A stretch of DNA of 64,000 bases. It comes from Senimuribacter sp049852125 (GTDB lineage Bacteria; Bacillota; Clostridia; Peptostreptococcales; Anaerovoracaceae). Location: NCBI RefSeq assembly GCF_049852125.1, contig NZ_CP187532.1, forward strand, positions 2,170,001 to 2,234,000, written 5' to 3'. The notes below the pieces were generated by a model. The model did no database searches and had not been told where the DNA came from. It was given only the letters and a program-made list of their open reading frames with translations. Positions 42,269 through 51,047 of this stretch are shown piece after piece (position 1 is the first letter of the stretch; each line of letters opens with the position of its first letter). A program made the position numbers and the translations under genes.

Positions 42269-43699
42269 ATGTATAATCCAAAATCATTAAAAGCTGAAGA
42301 ATTCATCTGCCATGACGAGATCATGAAAACGCTGGAATACGCAGATGAAAACAAAGACAATAAGGAACTGGTAAGACAGATTCTTGACAAAGCGGCGCTC
42401 CGCAAGGGCATTGATCACAGAGAAGCCTCTCTACTTCTTGCGTGTGAAGACCCAGAGGTCATTGATGAAATCTGCAAGCTGGCGGAACAGATCAAGAAAG
42501 ATTTCTATGGTAACCGCATCGTCATGTTCGCGCCGCTATACCTTTCCAATTATTGTGTTAACGGCTGTGTTTACTGTCCATATCATCATCAGAATAAGCA
42601 CATCGCCAGAAAAAAACTGACCCAGGACGACATCCGGCGCGAAGTAATCGCTCTGCAGGACATGGGGCACAAGCGTCTGGCTCTGGAATCCGGAGAAGAT
42701 CCTGTCAACAGCCCAATTGAATACATTCTGGAGTGCATTAAAACGGTCTACTCCATTAACCATAAAAATGGTGCAATCCGTCGTGTCAATGTCAACATCG
42801 CTGCTACGACCGTAGAAGAATACAGAATGTTGAAGGAGGCAGGTATCGGTACTTATATCCTGTTCCAGGAAACATATCATAAGGAAAGCTATGAAAAACT
42901 TCATCCAACAGGACCAAAACACAACTATACATGGCATACCGAAGCTATGGACAGAGCTATGGAAGGCGGCATTGACGATGTAGGTCTGGGCGTTCTCTTC
43001 GGATTAGATTTATACCGCTACGAACTTGCCGGTCTGCTGATGCACGCTGAGCATCTGGAAGCTGTACATGGCGTAGGACCACATACGATCAGCGTACCGA
43101 GAATCAGACCGGCAGACGATGTGGATCCTGCAGATTTTGACGGTGGCGTCGATGGAGGTATCACAGACGATCTGTTTGCCAAAATTATCGCTATCATTCG
43201 TATCTCTGTGCCTTACACCGGTATGATCATGTCCACCAGAGAGAGCCAGGAAATGCGCGCCCGCGCCCTTCACTTAGGTATTTCTCAGATCAGCGGCGCT
43301 TCCAGAACCAGTGTCGGCGGCTACGATGAAGAAGAACCAGAAGATGAAAACTCAGAACAATTTGAAACGGACGACAGAAGAACTCTGGATGAAGTGGTGA
43401 AATGGCTCATGGATATGGACTACATTCCGAGCTTCTGTACCGCATGCTACAGAGAAGGCCGTACCGGCGACCGCTTCATGAGCCTCTGTAAAAGCGGGCA
43501 GATCCTAAACTGCTGCCACCCTAACGCCCTGATGACACTGAAAGAATATCTGGTGGATTACGCAAAACCAGAAACGCGCCAAGTAGGAGAACAGCTGATT
43601 GCCAGAGAGCTTAACAACATTCCGAAAGAAAAAGTCCGTCAGATCGCGGAAGAGTATATCAAGGAGATCGAACATGGCAAAAGAGACTTCAGATTTTAA
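42269..43699 (+). CDS. hydG: [FeFe] hydrogenase H-cluster radical SAM maturase HydG
   Basis: 476 residues. The CVNGCVYC radical SAM motif follows LYLSNYC; the C-terminal CTACYREGRTGDRFM and NCCHPNA block supplies ligands for the auxiliary cluster where tyrosine-derived CO and CN are assembled on iron. The ATG at 42269 is nine bases after GAAAGGA; the frame extends upstream to 42170 without a ribosome site. Confidence 0.95.
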   Translation: MYNPKSLKAEEFICHDEIMKTLEYADENKDNKELVRQILDKAALRKGIDHREASLLLACEDPEVIDEICKLAEQIKKDFYGNRIVMFAPLYLSNYCVNGCVYCPYHHQNKHIARKKLTQDDIRREVIALQDMGHKRLALESGEDPVNSPIEYILECIKTVYSINHKNGAIRRVNVNIAATTVEEYRMLKEAGIGTYILFQETYHKESYEKLHPTGPKHNYTWHTEAMDRAMEGGIDDVGLGVLFGLDLYRYELAGLLMHAEHLEAVHGVGPHTISVPRIRPADDVDPADFDGGVDGGITDDLFAKIIAIIRISVPYTGMIMSTRESQEMRARALHLGISQISGASRTSVGGYDEEEPEDENSEQFETDDRRTLDEVVKWLMDMDYIPSFCTACYREGRTGDRFMSLCKSGQILNCCHPNALMTLKEYLVDYAKPETRQVGEQLIARELNNIPKEKVRQIAEEYIKEIEHGKRDFRF

Positions 43700-44900
43700 T
43701 AAGACGCCCTCCGCAAATCGGCTTCATATCAGCTTTTTCGGACGGCGCAATGCCGGAAAATCCAGCCTTGTCAACGCTGTCACCGGACAGGATCTGGCGA
43801 TCGTCAGCGATGTAAAGGGCACAACGACCGACCCTGTAAAAAAGGCTATGGAATTACTGCCTCTTGGACCTGTGGTCATCATTGATACACCCGGTATCGA
43901 CGACAGCGGCGCGGTTGGCGAGAAGCGGGTCGAAAAAACCCTTCAAATCCTCAACAAAACCGATATTGCCGTACTGGTTGTCGACCAAACTGCAGGCATG
44001 TCAGCCGAAGATGAAGCTTTGGTCAGCATGTTCCAAAAGAAAAAAACGCCATTTCTTTTAGTTTTTAACAAAGGAGATCTGCCTGAAGCTACCAAAAACG
44101 TCCGGCTCTCCGGCATTTCTTACCCTTATATAACGGTAAGCGCCCTGACCGGTCAGGGAATAGAAGAACTAAAAAACAAACTTGCGTCTATTGCAAAGTC
44201 CGCCCAAACAGAAGATAAAAAAATTATCGGAGACAGGCTGCCTGACGGCGGCCTGGTCATCCTGGTAACGCCCATCGACAGCTCTGCACCCAAAGGCCGC
44301 ATGATTCTGCCCCAGGTGCAGACCATTCGTGATATTCTGGATGCACACGCGTCCTGCATGGTCTGTCAGGTTTCAGAGCTTCCCGGATGTCTTTCCGCGT
44401 TGAAGGAGCCTCCGGCCCTGGTGGTTACAGACAGTCAGGCGTTCAATCAGGTTAAGGATATCGTTCCCGAAGATGTCAAGCTGACCTCCTTTTCTATTTT
44501 GTTTGCCAGATATAAAGGAATTCTGGATACAGCGTCAGCAGGCGCGCACCACTTGTCAGCTTTAAAGGACGGCGACAGAATTTTGATCTCTGAGGGATGT
44601 ACCCACCACAGGCAATGTGAGGATATCGGTACAGTAAAACTGCCTGATTGGATTTGCCGCTTTTCAGGGAAAGATCTGACCTTCGAATTTACCAGCGGAG
44701 GCGAATTCCCGCAGAAAGAAGAAGCGCTCAAACAGTATGCTCTCATCGTTCACTGCGGCGGCTGCATGCTCAACGAACGGGAAATGGAATCACGTATGTC
44801 CCTTGCGCAAAGCGCCGGAACAGCGTTCACCAATTACGGTACTTTAATCGCTCATATCAATGGAATATTAGACAGAAGTCTGGAGATATTTAATGCATAA
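43674..44900 (+). CDS. hydF: [FeFe] hydrogenase H-cluster maturation GTPase HydF
   Basis: 408 residues: an Era-like GTPase domain (GRRNAGKSSLVNA, DTPG, NKGD), a dimerisation domain, and a C-terminal cluster-binding domain with CTHHRQC and HCGGC ligands. HydF is the scaffold that delivers the 2Fe unit to HydA. The ATG at 43674 follows AAGGAG and lies 26 bases inside hydG. No hydA is in this window. Confidence 0.95.
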   Translation: MAKETSDFNKTPSANRLHISFFGRRNAGKSSLVNAVTGQDLAIVSDVKGTTTDPVKKAMELLPLGPVVIIDTPGIDDSGAVGEKRVEKTLQILNKTDIAVLVVDQTAGMSAEDEALVSMFQKKKTPFLLVFNKGDLPEATKNVRLSGISYPYITVSALTGQGIEELKNKLASIAKSAQTEDKKIIGDRLPDGGLVILVTPIDSSAPKGRMILPQVQTIRDILDAHASCMVCQVSELPGCLSALKEPPALVVTDSQAFNQVKDIVPEDVKLTSFSILFARYKGILDTASAGAHHLSALKDGDRILISEGCTHHRQCEDIGTVKLPDWICRFSGKDLTFEFTSGGEFPQKEEALKQYALIVHCGGCMLNEREMESRMSLAQSAGTAFTNYGTLIAHINGILDRSLEIFNA

Positions 44901-45705
44901 CGATAAAATAACCAAAAGCCGCAGGGTGGTGGTCAAGGTAGGGACCTCCACCCTGACCCATAAAAGCGGCAAAATAAATATTCGCCACATAGAGGCTCTG
45001 TGTAAGGTTCTCAGCGACCTGCAGAATGCCGGTAAAGAAATTATACTGGTTTCCTCCGGAGCTATCGGCGTTGGCGTTGGAAAATTAGGATTAGGAAAGC
45101 GTCCCGATGAAACCAGTAAAAAACAAGCTCTTGCCGCCATAGGACAGTGCGAGCTGATGTTTATGTATGACAAGTTCTTTGGAGAATTCAATCATACGGT
45201 AGCTCAGATTCTATTGACATACGATGCCGTAGACAGCGAAACGGATCGCCACAACGTGCAAAATACATTCAGTGAACTGCTTTCCATGGGCGTTATACCG
45301 ATTGTCAATGAAAATGACACTGTTGCTACCAACGAATTAGAAGGTCACAATATCGGCGACAATGATACATTGTCAGCCATGGTGGCTGTTTTAACAGAAT
45401 CCGACCTTCTTGTAATTCTCACTGATATCGACGGTCTCTATGACCGAGACCCCCGCAAAGATGAAAACGCCAGACGGATACCTTTTGTCCCTGTAATTGA
45501 TGAAAAAATAGAGGCGCTGGCAGGCGGCGCAGGTTCTGCGTTCGGTACTGGCGGCATGGCCACAAAGATCAGCGCTGCCAGACGTTCCACCGCGGCCGGT
45601 ATCCCCTGCTGCGTAATAAAAGGCGATAATCCGGCCAATCTCTACGCGCTCTTTGACGGAGCAGATATCGGAACTGTATTTGGTTGTAAGGAGGTATCAT
45701 CATGA
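44893..45705 (+). CDS. proB: Glutamate 5-kinase
   Basis: 270 residues: the amino-acid kinase domain (VVVKVGTSTLT, SSGAIGVG, NENDTV) without the PUA domain found in longer forms. It makes glutamyl 5-phosphate for proline. The start overlaps the hydF stop by eight bases, which joins proline synthesis to the maturase transcript. Confidence 0.95.
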   Translation: MHNDKITKSRRVVVKVGTSTLTHKSGKINIRHIEALCKVLSDLQNAGKEIILVSSGAIGVGVGKLGLGKRPDETSKKQALAAIGQCELMFMYDKFFGEFNHTVAQILLTYDAVDSETDRHNVQNTFSELLSMGVIPIVNENDTVATNELEGHNIGDNDTLSAMVAVLTESDLLVILTDIDGLYDRDPRKDENARRIPFVPVIDEKIEALAGGAGSAFGTGGMATKISAARRSTAAGIPCCVIKGDNPANLYALFDGADIGTVFGCKEVSS

Positions 45706-46943
45706 CAGAACTGGAAAAAATGGGTCAGCTGGCTCGGCAGGCGGCGCGCAGGCTGCGTACTGCTTCTCCTGAAACAAAAGAACGAGCTTTACTTGCTATG
45801 GCCGATGCTTTGATCGAACATACAGACGAAATTCTGACAGCTAATGCCGCGGATCTGGCAGCTGCAGAAGGCATATTACCGCCTTCTATGATCGACCGTC
45901 TGTCATTAAATACAGAGCGAGTTGCCGGTATGGCAGAAGGTATTCGCGCTGTGGCAGTCTGGCCTGATCCGGTTGGCAAAATATTAGAAACGATTAAGCG
46001 GCCTAACGGCCTTTTTATCGAAAAAACCGCCGTTCCACTGGGCGTCGTCGGCATCATCTTTGAGGCTCGTCCTAACGTAACCAGCGACTGCGCCTCCCTC
46101 TGCATCAAAGCGGGTAATTCCTGCATTCTCAGAGGAGGCAAGGAGGCTTACCATTCCAATGCGGCCATCGCCTCCATTATGAGGAAAGCTCTGGCAGAAA
46201 CAGGTTTTGATCCTGACTGCATACAGCTGGTCGCAGATACCTCACGGGCTTCGGCGCAGGAAATGATGACAATGACAGAGTACCTGGATGTTTTGATTCC
46301 AAGAGGCGGCGCCGGATTGATCCGTTCAGTGGTAGACAACGCAAAAGTTCCTGTTATAGAAACCGGCGTGGGGAACTGCCACATCTATGTAGATAAAGCC
46401 GCAAATTTAAACATGGCCGCAGACATCGTATTTAACGCAAAAACTTCCCGTCCTTCCGTCTGCAATGCTGCGGAAAAGCTTTTGGTCCACGAGCATGTGG
46501 CAGCAAAATTCCTGCCTCTTTTGGCAGACCGTCTGGCCTCTGAAAATGTTTTACTGCGGGCGGATAAGACGGCAAAGGAATTTCTGCCAGAAGCTGAAGC
46601 CGCCGGTGAGGAAGATTGGGCTTGCGAATATCTGGACTATATACTGGGCGTCAAAACGGTATCTTCCTTAGACGATGCAATTGACCATATCGAACAATAC
46701 TCGTCACATCACAGCGACTGTATTGTGACGGATGACGTAAACGCCGCAGCTATTTTTCTTGCTTCCGTAGATTCGGCCGCCGTTTATCACAATGCCTCTA
46801 CCCGCTTCACCGATGGCGGAGAAATGGGACTTGGCGCTGAAATCGGCATCTCAACCCAAAAGCTCCATGCCAGAGGACCGATGGGTGTTGATCAGTTGGT
46901 CAGCTACAAATACGTAATCCGCGGAACAGGTCAGATTCGATAA
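45702..46943 (+). CDS. proA: Gamma-glutamyl phosphate reductase
   Basis: 413 residues of the aldehyde dehydrogenase superfamily, with GVVGIIFEARPNVT and the catalytic Cys in SRPSVCNAAEKLL. It makes glutamate 5-semialdehyde using NADPH. It overlaps proB by four bases and has AAGGAGG in front. A stem GGCACA/TGTGCC (46972-46990) follows without a T-run. Confidence 0.96.
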   Translation: MTELEKMGQLARQAARRLRTASPETKERALLAMADALIEHTDEILTANAADLAAAEGILPPSMIDRLSLNTERVAGMAEGIRAVAVWPDPVGKILETIKRPNGLFIEKTAVPLGVVGIIFEARPNVTSDCASLCIKAGNSCILRGGKEAYHSNAAIASIMRKALAETGFDPDCIQLVADTSRASAQEMMTMTEYLDVLIPRGGAGLIRSVVDNAKVPVIETGVGNCHIYVDKAANLNMAADIVFNAKTSRPSVCNAAEKLLVHEHVAAKFLPLLADRLASENVLLRADKTAKEFLPEAEAAGEEDWACEYLDYILGVKTVSSLDDAIDHIEQYSSHHSDCIVTDDVNAAAIFLASVDSAAVYHNASTRFTDGGEMGLGAEIGISTQKLHARGPMGVDQLVSYKYVIRGTGQIR

Positions 46944-47041
46944 CTGCTTTTTCTGCATTCTGCTTCGGTCAGGCACAAAACCGCTGTGCCACTCATAAGG
47001 ATAATCGTGAGAATAGATTATTTTAGGAGTTGAATAGACCG

Positions 47042-47833
47042 ATGAATGGAATTACATGGGCACTACTGGGCACCCTGTTTACCTTTTCGGTAACCACCCT
47101 GGGTGCCTTAAATGTTTTTTGGGTAAAAAAAGAAGTCAGCAATACAGTACAATGTGTCTTTTTGGGCTTTGCCGGCGGCGTAATGATTGCCGCGTCTGTA
47201 TGGTCCCTGCTACTGCCGGGTATTGAGCGGGCTGAACAAGCGGGTCAAATCAGTTGGCTGATTATGACAGGCGGCTTTCTTCTTGGCGTAGTCACTCTGC
47301 TCTTTGCCGATGGACTTTTAAAACGCCATTATGAGGCCCGCCTGCAAAGCGGCAAAGTGATCAGTCTGAAGCAGAGCACATTGATGCTGGTCATCGCCAT
47401 CACCGTTCACAATATCCCGGAGGGCATGGCCGTAGGTCTGGCCTTTGCTTTGGCTATGAGCGATCCTGGAAATCCGGCTCTTTTTTCCGGCGCATTGGCG
47501 TTAGCGCTGGGCATTGGTATCCAGAACTATCCAGAAGGTACAGCTGTCGCTCTGCCTTTGATCAAAGACGGCATGGGACGAAAAAAAGCCTTCCTTTACG
47601 GCAGTATGTCTGCCATCGTCGAACCGGTTTTCGGTGTATTAGCAGCTATACTGGCAACTTTAATCACACCGCTGATGCCGCTGCTTCTGGCCTTCGCAGC
47701 CGGCACTATGATCTATGTCGTTGTACAGGAGCTTTTACCGGAAGCACAAACCTGTGACAAAGAAAAGCTGGCAACTTTAGGCTTTATCGCCGGATTTCTC
47801 ATCATGATGATTCTCGATGTAAGCCTTGGCTAA
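47042..47833 (+). CDS. ZIP family metal transporter
   Basis: About 263 residues with eight membrane spans. The metal-binding helices read ITVHNIPEGMAVG and GIQNYPEGTAVALP (H/N-x2-PEG motifs), typical of the GufA-like ZIP group that imports zinc or related divalent metals. The ATG at 47042 is 12 bases after AGGAG; a TTG at 47030 abuts that site. It is monocistronic. Confidence 0.9.
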   Translation: MNGITWALLGTLFTFSVTTLGALNVFWVKKEVSNTVQCVFLGFAGGVMIAASVWSLLLPGIERAEQAGQISWLIMTGGFLLGVVTLLFADGLLKRHYEARLQSGKVISLKQSTLMLVIAITVHNIPEGMAVGLAFALAMSDPGNPALFSGALALALGIGIQNYPEGTAVALPLIKDGMGRKKAFLYGSMSAIVEPVFGVLAAILATLITPLMPLLLAFAAGTMIYVVVQELLPEAQTCDKEKLATLGFIAGFLIMMILDVSLG

Positions 47834-47907
47834 TAATAAGACGCACACCATGATTTGTGGTTTTCTCTATGTTCTACAAAAAAACATTGTGTTTTTTTAC
47901 AAAAATA

Positions 47908-47936
47908 TTGACACATTACAAATACCATGCTATTCT
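47908..47936 (+). promoter_or_regulatory. Promoter of the trpB2 T-box transcript
   Basis: TTGACA (47908-47913), 17-base spacer, TATTCT (47931-47936). Confidence 0.75.
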
Positions 47937-47942
47937 ATAGCA

Positions 47943-48254
47943 GTAAACTTAATAACAGACAAACCTTTGAGGGAGAGTAGTAAGCTTTGATACTTACCTT
48001 TGAGAGAGCTGTAGGTGGTGAGATTACAGCAGGAAAAGACGAAGCCGAATGGACTCCTGAGGGCAAACCGAACCGGATCATATCGTATGAACCTCAGTAG
48101 GAGCGCCGGAGAAGATACTCCGTAAACAAAATCGGCATATGATAGTATGCGCTGAGTGGGCACAGCAATTAAGCTGCGTCAAGCCGGGTGGCACCGCAAG
48201 AGAACCTATTACTCTTGTCCCAGCAAAAGATTTGTCTGGGACAGGAGTTTTTTT
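47943..48254 (+). ncRNA. T-box leader, tryptophan specifier
   Basis: It contains a GAGAGAG distal-loop region with GGTGGTGAGA, a candidate UGG specifier (48050-48052) directly before ACTCCTGAG, the T-box core GGGTGGCACCGC (48186-48197), and a terminator ACTCTTGTCCCAG/CTGGGACAGGAGT (48211-48248) with T7. UGG is the tryptophan codon, matching the TrpB-like gene downstream. Uncharged tRNA-Trp would favour readthrough. Confidence 0.9.
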
Positions 48255-48430
48255 ATGACCTAACCCAATTTACAACGTAAATTGTTGGTAGGTCAAACGC
48301 CAGGATTCTCTGCAAAGACGAGCCGAAGGTGATGTCTGAGCAGCAAGAAGCTACGGCGTAGGCAAGGTCGAGTGTAAGCGAAGACTGATTGGCTAAGGGC
48401 TGACTGCACATGACCTAACCCAATTTACAA
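48255..48430 (+). repeat. Small element bounded by 21-bp direct repeats between T-box and trpB2
   Basis: A 21-base word (ATGACCTAACCC then AATTTACAA) occurs at 48255-48275 and again at 48410-48430. The first copy is also followed by an imperfect inverted copy (48279-48294). The interior is GC-rich with no credible frame. CTCCTGTCC after the second copy mirrors the terminator arm GGACAGGAG before the first. It is probably a small insertion or an added RNA structure in the leader. Confidence 0.55.
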
Positions 48431-48466
48431 ACTCCTGTCCATGTAAAACGAAAGGAGAACACTACG

Positions 48467-49858
48467 ATGAACAATGAAACCAAAAAAATCCCTTACAAAA
48501 TTTATCTTGAGGAAAGCGAGATGCCGACACAATATTACAATGTTCGTGCTGACATGAAGAAAAAACCGGCTCCGTTATTGAATCCAGCCACACTGCAGCC
48601 TATGACCTTTGATGAACTCCGCGGCGTATTCTGTGACGAACTGGTAAAACAGGAATTAGACGATACTACTCCATACTTCGACATTCCGCAGGAAATCCAG
48701 GATTTTTATAAAATGTACCGTCCTGCGCCTCTGGTTCGCGCTTACTGTCTGGAAGAAAAGCTGCAAACTCCCGCAAAAATTTACTACAAATTTGAAGGCA
48801 ACAACACCAGCGGCAGCCACAAGCTAAATTCCGCCATTGCGCAGGCTTACTATGCCAAGAAACAGGGGCTCAAGGGCGTAACTACTGAAACAGGAGCTGG
48901 TCAATGGGGAACTGCCCTTTCCATGGCGTGCGCTTATTTGAACTTAGAATGCGACGTGTACATGGTCAAAGTTTCTTACGAACAAAAGCCATTCCGCCGG
49001 GAGGTTATGAGAACCTATGGGGCTAACGTTACCCCTTCCCCGTCTACTACCACGGAAATCGGCAAAAAAATACTGGAAGCTCATCCTGGAACTACCGGCA
49101 GCCTGGGATGCGCCATTTCTGAGGCCGTAGAGTCCGCAACAAGCCGTGAAGGATACAGATACGTGCTGGGCAGCGTACTCTCTCAGGTTCTCCTCCACCA
49201 AAGCATTATCGGTCTGGAAACGAAAACAGCCATGGACAAATACGGTATCAAACCGGATATCATTATAGGCTGCGCCGGCGGCGGATCTAATCTTGGCGGC
49301 CTAATCTCCCCATTTATGGGCGAAAAGCTTCGTGGAGAGGCCGACTATCACTTTATCGCCGTAGAACCTGCCTCCTGTCCTAGCCTGACCCGCGGTAAAT
49401 ACGTCTATGATTTCTGTGATACAGGAATGGTTTGTCCTTTAGCTAAAATGTACACCCTTGGAAGCGGTTTCATTCCATCAGCTAATCACGCCGGCGGTCT
49501 GAGATACCACGGAATGAGTTCTGTTCTGTCGGAGCTCTATGATCAGGGCTTGATGGAGGCTCGCAGCGCGGAACAAACAGAAGTTTTCAAAGCTGCCGAA
49601 GAATTCGCGAGAATTGAAGGCATCCTGCCTGCGCCGGAAAGCAGCCATGCAATCAAAGTAGCCATCGATGAAGCGCTGAGATGCAAAGAAACCGGTGAGG
49701 AAAAAACAATCCTCTTTGGATTAACCGGAACAGGATATTTTGACCTAAAAGCCTATGAATCATTTAACAATGGACAAATGTCAGACTACATTCCAACCGA
49801 TGAAGATCTAAAAGTGGGATTCGAAGGAATTCCCCAGTTTCCAGGAAACGAAATATAA
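48467..49858 (+). CDS. trpB2: TrpB-like (TrpB2) tryptophan synthase beta chain
   Basis: 463 residues, longer than TrpB1, with the PLP lysine in NNTSGSHKLNSAIAQAYY and the phosphate-binding loop CAGGGSNLGG. The MPTQYYNVRADMKKKPAP start is typical of TrpB2. It joins indole and serine to make tryptophan; no trpA or other trp gene is adjacent, so indole salvage is likely. Control by the T-box upstream fits. AAAGGAG lies nine bases before the ATG. Confidence 0.93.
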   Translation: MNNETKKIPYKIYLEESEMPTQYYNVRADMKKKPAPLLNPATLQPMTFDELRGVFCDELVKQELDDTTPYFDIPQEIQDFYKMYRPAPLVRAYCLEEKLQTPAKIYYKFEGNNTSGSHKLNSAIAQAYYAKKQGLKGVTTETGAGQWGTALSMACAYLNLECDVYMVKVSYEQKPFRREVMRTYGANVTPSPSTTTEIGKKILEAHPGTTGSLGCAISEAVESATSREGYRYVLGSVLSQVLLHQSIIGLETKTAMDKYGIKPDIIIGCAGGGSNLGGLISPFMGEKLRGEADYHFIAVEPASCPSLTRGKYVYDFCDTGMVCPLAKMYTLGSGFIPSANHAGGLRYHGMSSVLSELYDQGLMEARSAEQTEVFKAAEEFARIEGILPAPESSHAIKVAIDEALRCKETGEEKTILFGLTGTGYFDLKAYESFNNGQMSDYIPTDEDLKVGFEGIPQFPGNEI

Positions 49859-49867
49859 TTAAGAAAA

Positions 49868-49908
49868 AATCTCCTGTATCTGCTTTTAAGCAGGTCGGGA
49901 GATTTTCA
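49868..49908. terminator. Terminator between trpB2 and the protease gene
   Basis: AATCTCC/GGAGATT outer stem with CTGC/GCAG inner stem, flanked by T-run and A-run for both strands. Confidence 0.75.
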
Positions 49909-49913
49909 TTTTC

Positions 49914-50468
49914 TTACCATGCCCATCCATACGCCGCATACATGTTGTCCACATGCTGCTGGCTAATCGTATCAACCTGAGCTTTTATGTATTCATATGT
50001 CTGAGGCCTGTTATTTTTCAGCTTTGCAGGATTTTGCGTGTATTCCGCAAAAGACTGTGCGAAATACTCCTTACTGTTCTTTGTAATATATTCCTTTTGC
50101 GCCCCGTCGTAATTGTTTTTCTCAGCTTTATAAATTTTTACAAAGGCTTTCTTCTCATCGGCCGCGTTCTGCAGTCTGGATACAAAATGGCCCATCTCAT
50201 GAAGCACGTGAGTGGTATTATTACTTTTCATAATCACTGCATGCTTCGCTACACTAAAAACGCCTGCATGTCCCAAATTTTTATCATATTTAACAGTAAA
50301 CCCCAAATCTACAAAAGAATTTACCACTCTGCTGTCTGCCTTTGCATTGGTTCCCGGAATCATCTTTTTACTTGCCGCGTCTACGGTGTCCGTAGCTGCA
50401 AACGCTGCGATACTGGTTGCCAGCAATACCATTGCGATCATTGCGAATACCTTAATTGCTCTTTTCAT
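49914..50468 (-). CDS. Secreted zinc metalloprotease, Pro-Pro endopeptidase (PPEP/Zmp1)-like
   Basis: 184 residues with a signal peptide (cleaved near AFA-A, about residue 25). The zinc motif is HEMGH, followed about 50 residues later by EYFAQSFAEY, which would supply the third ligand, and RPQTYEYI. This order and the C-terminal wording match the anthrax lethal-factor-like domain of PPEP-1 of C. difficile, which cuts Pro-Pro bonds in wall-anchored adhesins. The ATG at 50468 follows GGAGG by seven bases. It is preceded by two c-di-GMP-I aptamers. Pro-Pro specificity is inferred. Confidence 0.82.
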   Translation of the reverse strand: MKRAIKVFAMIAMVLLATSIAAFAATDTVDAASKKMIPGTNAKADSRVVNSFVDLGFTVKYDKNLGHAGVFSVAKHAVIMKSNNTTHVLHEMGHFVSRLQNAADEKKAFVKIYKAEKNNYDGAQKEYITKNSKEYFAQSFAEYTQNPAKLKNNRPQTYEYIKAQVDTISQQHVDNMYAAYGWAW

Positions 50469-50495
50469 CATTCTGCCTCCGAAAATCTTTCCGAT

Positions 50496-50524
50496 AAAAA
50501 AGACTGCCCTAGGTTAAAGCAGTC
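50496..50524 (-). terminator. Expression-platform terminator before the protease gene
   Basis: Minus strand GACTGC, ten-base loop region, GCAGTC and TTTTTT, lying between the proximal aptamer and the start codon. It can switch the gene off at transcription. Confidence 0.85.
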
Positions 50525-50584
50525 CTGACTTCCGGTAGAGGTTGAATGATACCATTCCTTTGTTTACGCTGCGTCTTCACGCAA

Positions 50585-50655
50585 CGGCAACTGGCTGTCA
50601 TGCTTTCGCTTTAGACCCTATAGTTTTGCGTCCCTGAGTTTCCCCAAGTTTGCCC
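50585..50655 (-). ncRNA. c-di-GMP-I riboswitch, proximal aptamer of the protease gene
   Basis: Minus strand GGGCAAAC, GGGGAAACUC stem, GACGCAAAACUAUAGGGUC, a second stem with a GCGAAAGC cap, and ACAGCCAGUUGCC. P1 strands GGCAA and UUGCC are complementary. Confidence 0.88.
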
Positions 50656-50671
50656 ATATTCTTTTTTAATG

Positions 50672-50704
50672 AAAAAAATCATTCAGGAGAATTCACCAAA
50701 TGAT
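50672..50704 (-). terminator. Weak terminator between the protease aptamers
   Basis: Minus strand ATCATT pairs with AATGAT, followed by seven Ts. The stem is short and AT-rich. Confidence 0.45.
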
Positions 50705-50749
50705 CGTTTACTTGCTTTCGATATATCATACATATCAATTTCAACGATA

Positions 50750-50822
50750 CGGTAGCTGGCTGGCGTGCCTTGCGGTTTAGCCCCTATAGCTTTGCGTCCC
50801 TGCCTTTTAGCCGGTTTGCCTT
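50750..50822 (-). ncRNA. c-di-GMP-I riboswitch, distal aptamer of the protease gene
   Basis: Minus strand AAAGGCAAACCGG, GACGCAAAGCUAUAGGGGC, a stem CCGC-AAGG, and CGCCAGCCAGCUACC. It retains the invariant class I core. Confidence 0.85.
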
Positions 50823-50856
50823 TGCTGAATATCTCTCTTAAGTTGTTTACAATCAC

Positions 50857-50885
50857 ATCATACCGCAGAATCCGATCTATGTCAA
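50857..50885 (-). promoter_or_regulatory. Protease gene promoter
   Basis: Minus strand TTGACA (50885-50880), exactly 17 bases, TATGAT (50862-50857). In contrast to surface gene 2, the spacer is ideal and has no homopolymer. Confidence 0.75.
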
Positions 50886-51047
50886 TAGATTTCAGAAATT
50901 TTCTCAAAATAAAATAACCAAAAAGTAACCAGTATATGGATACCTTTCCACCGACCTCTATTTGACAACAGAAATCTGTTTAACGGGCACAGAAATGTTG
51001 CGGAAAAGAAAAAAGCCCTTTATAATATATCCTAAGGAGGCTATCCC

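Noticed and set aside
50683..50907. A 74-residue minus-strand frame upstream of the protease gene
   Set aside because: It lies over the distal c-di-GMP aptamer and the promoter; its sequence is explained by the RNA structure, and no ribosome site is present.
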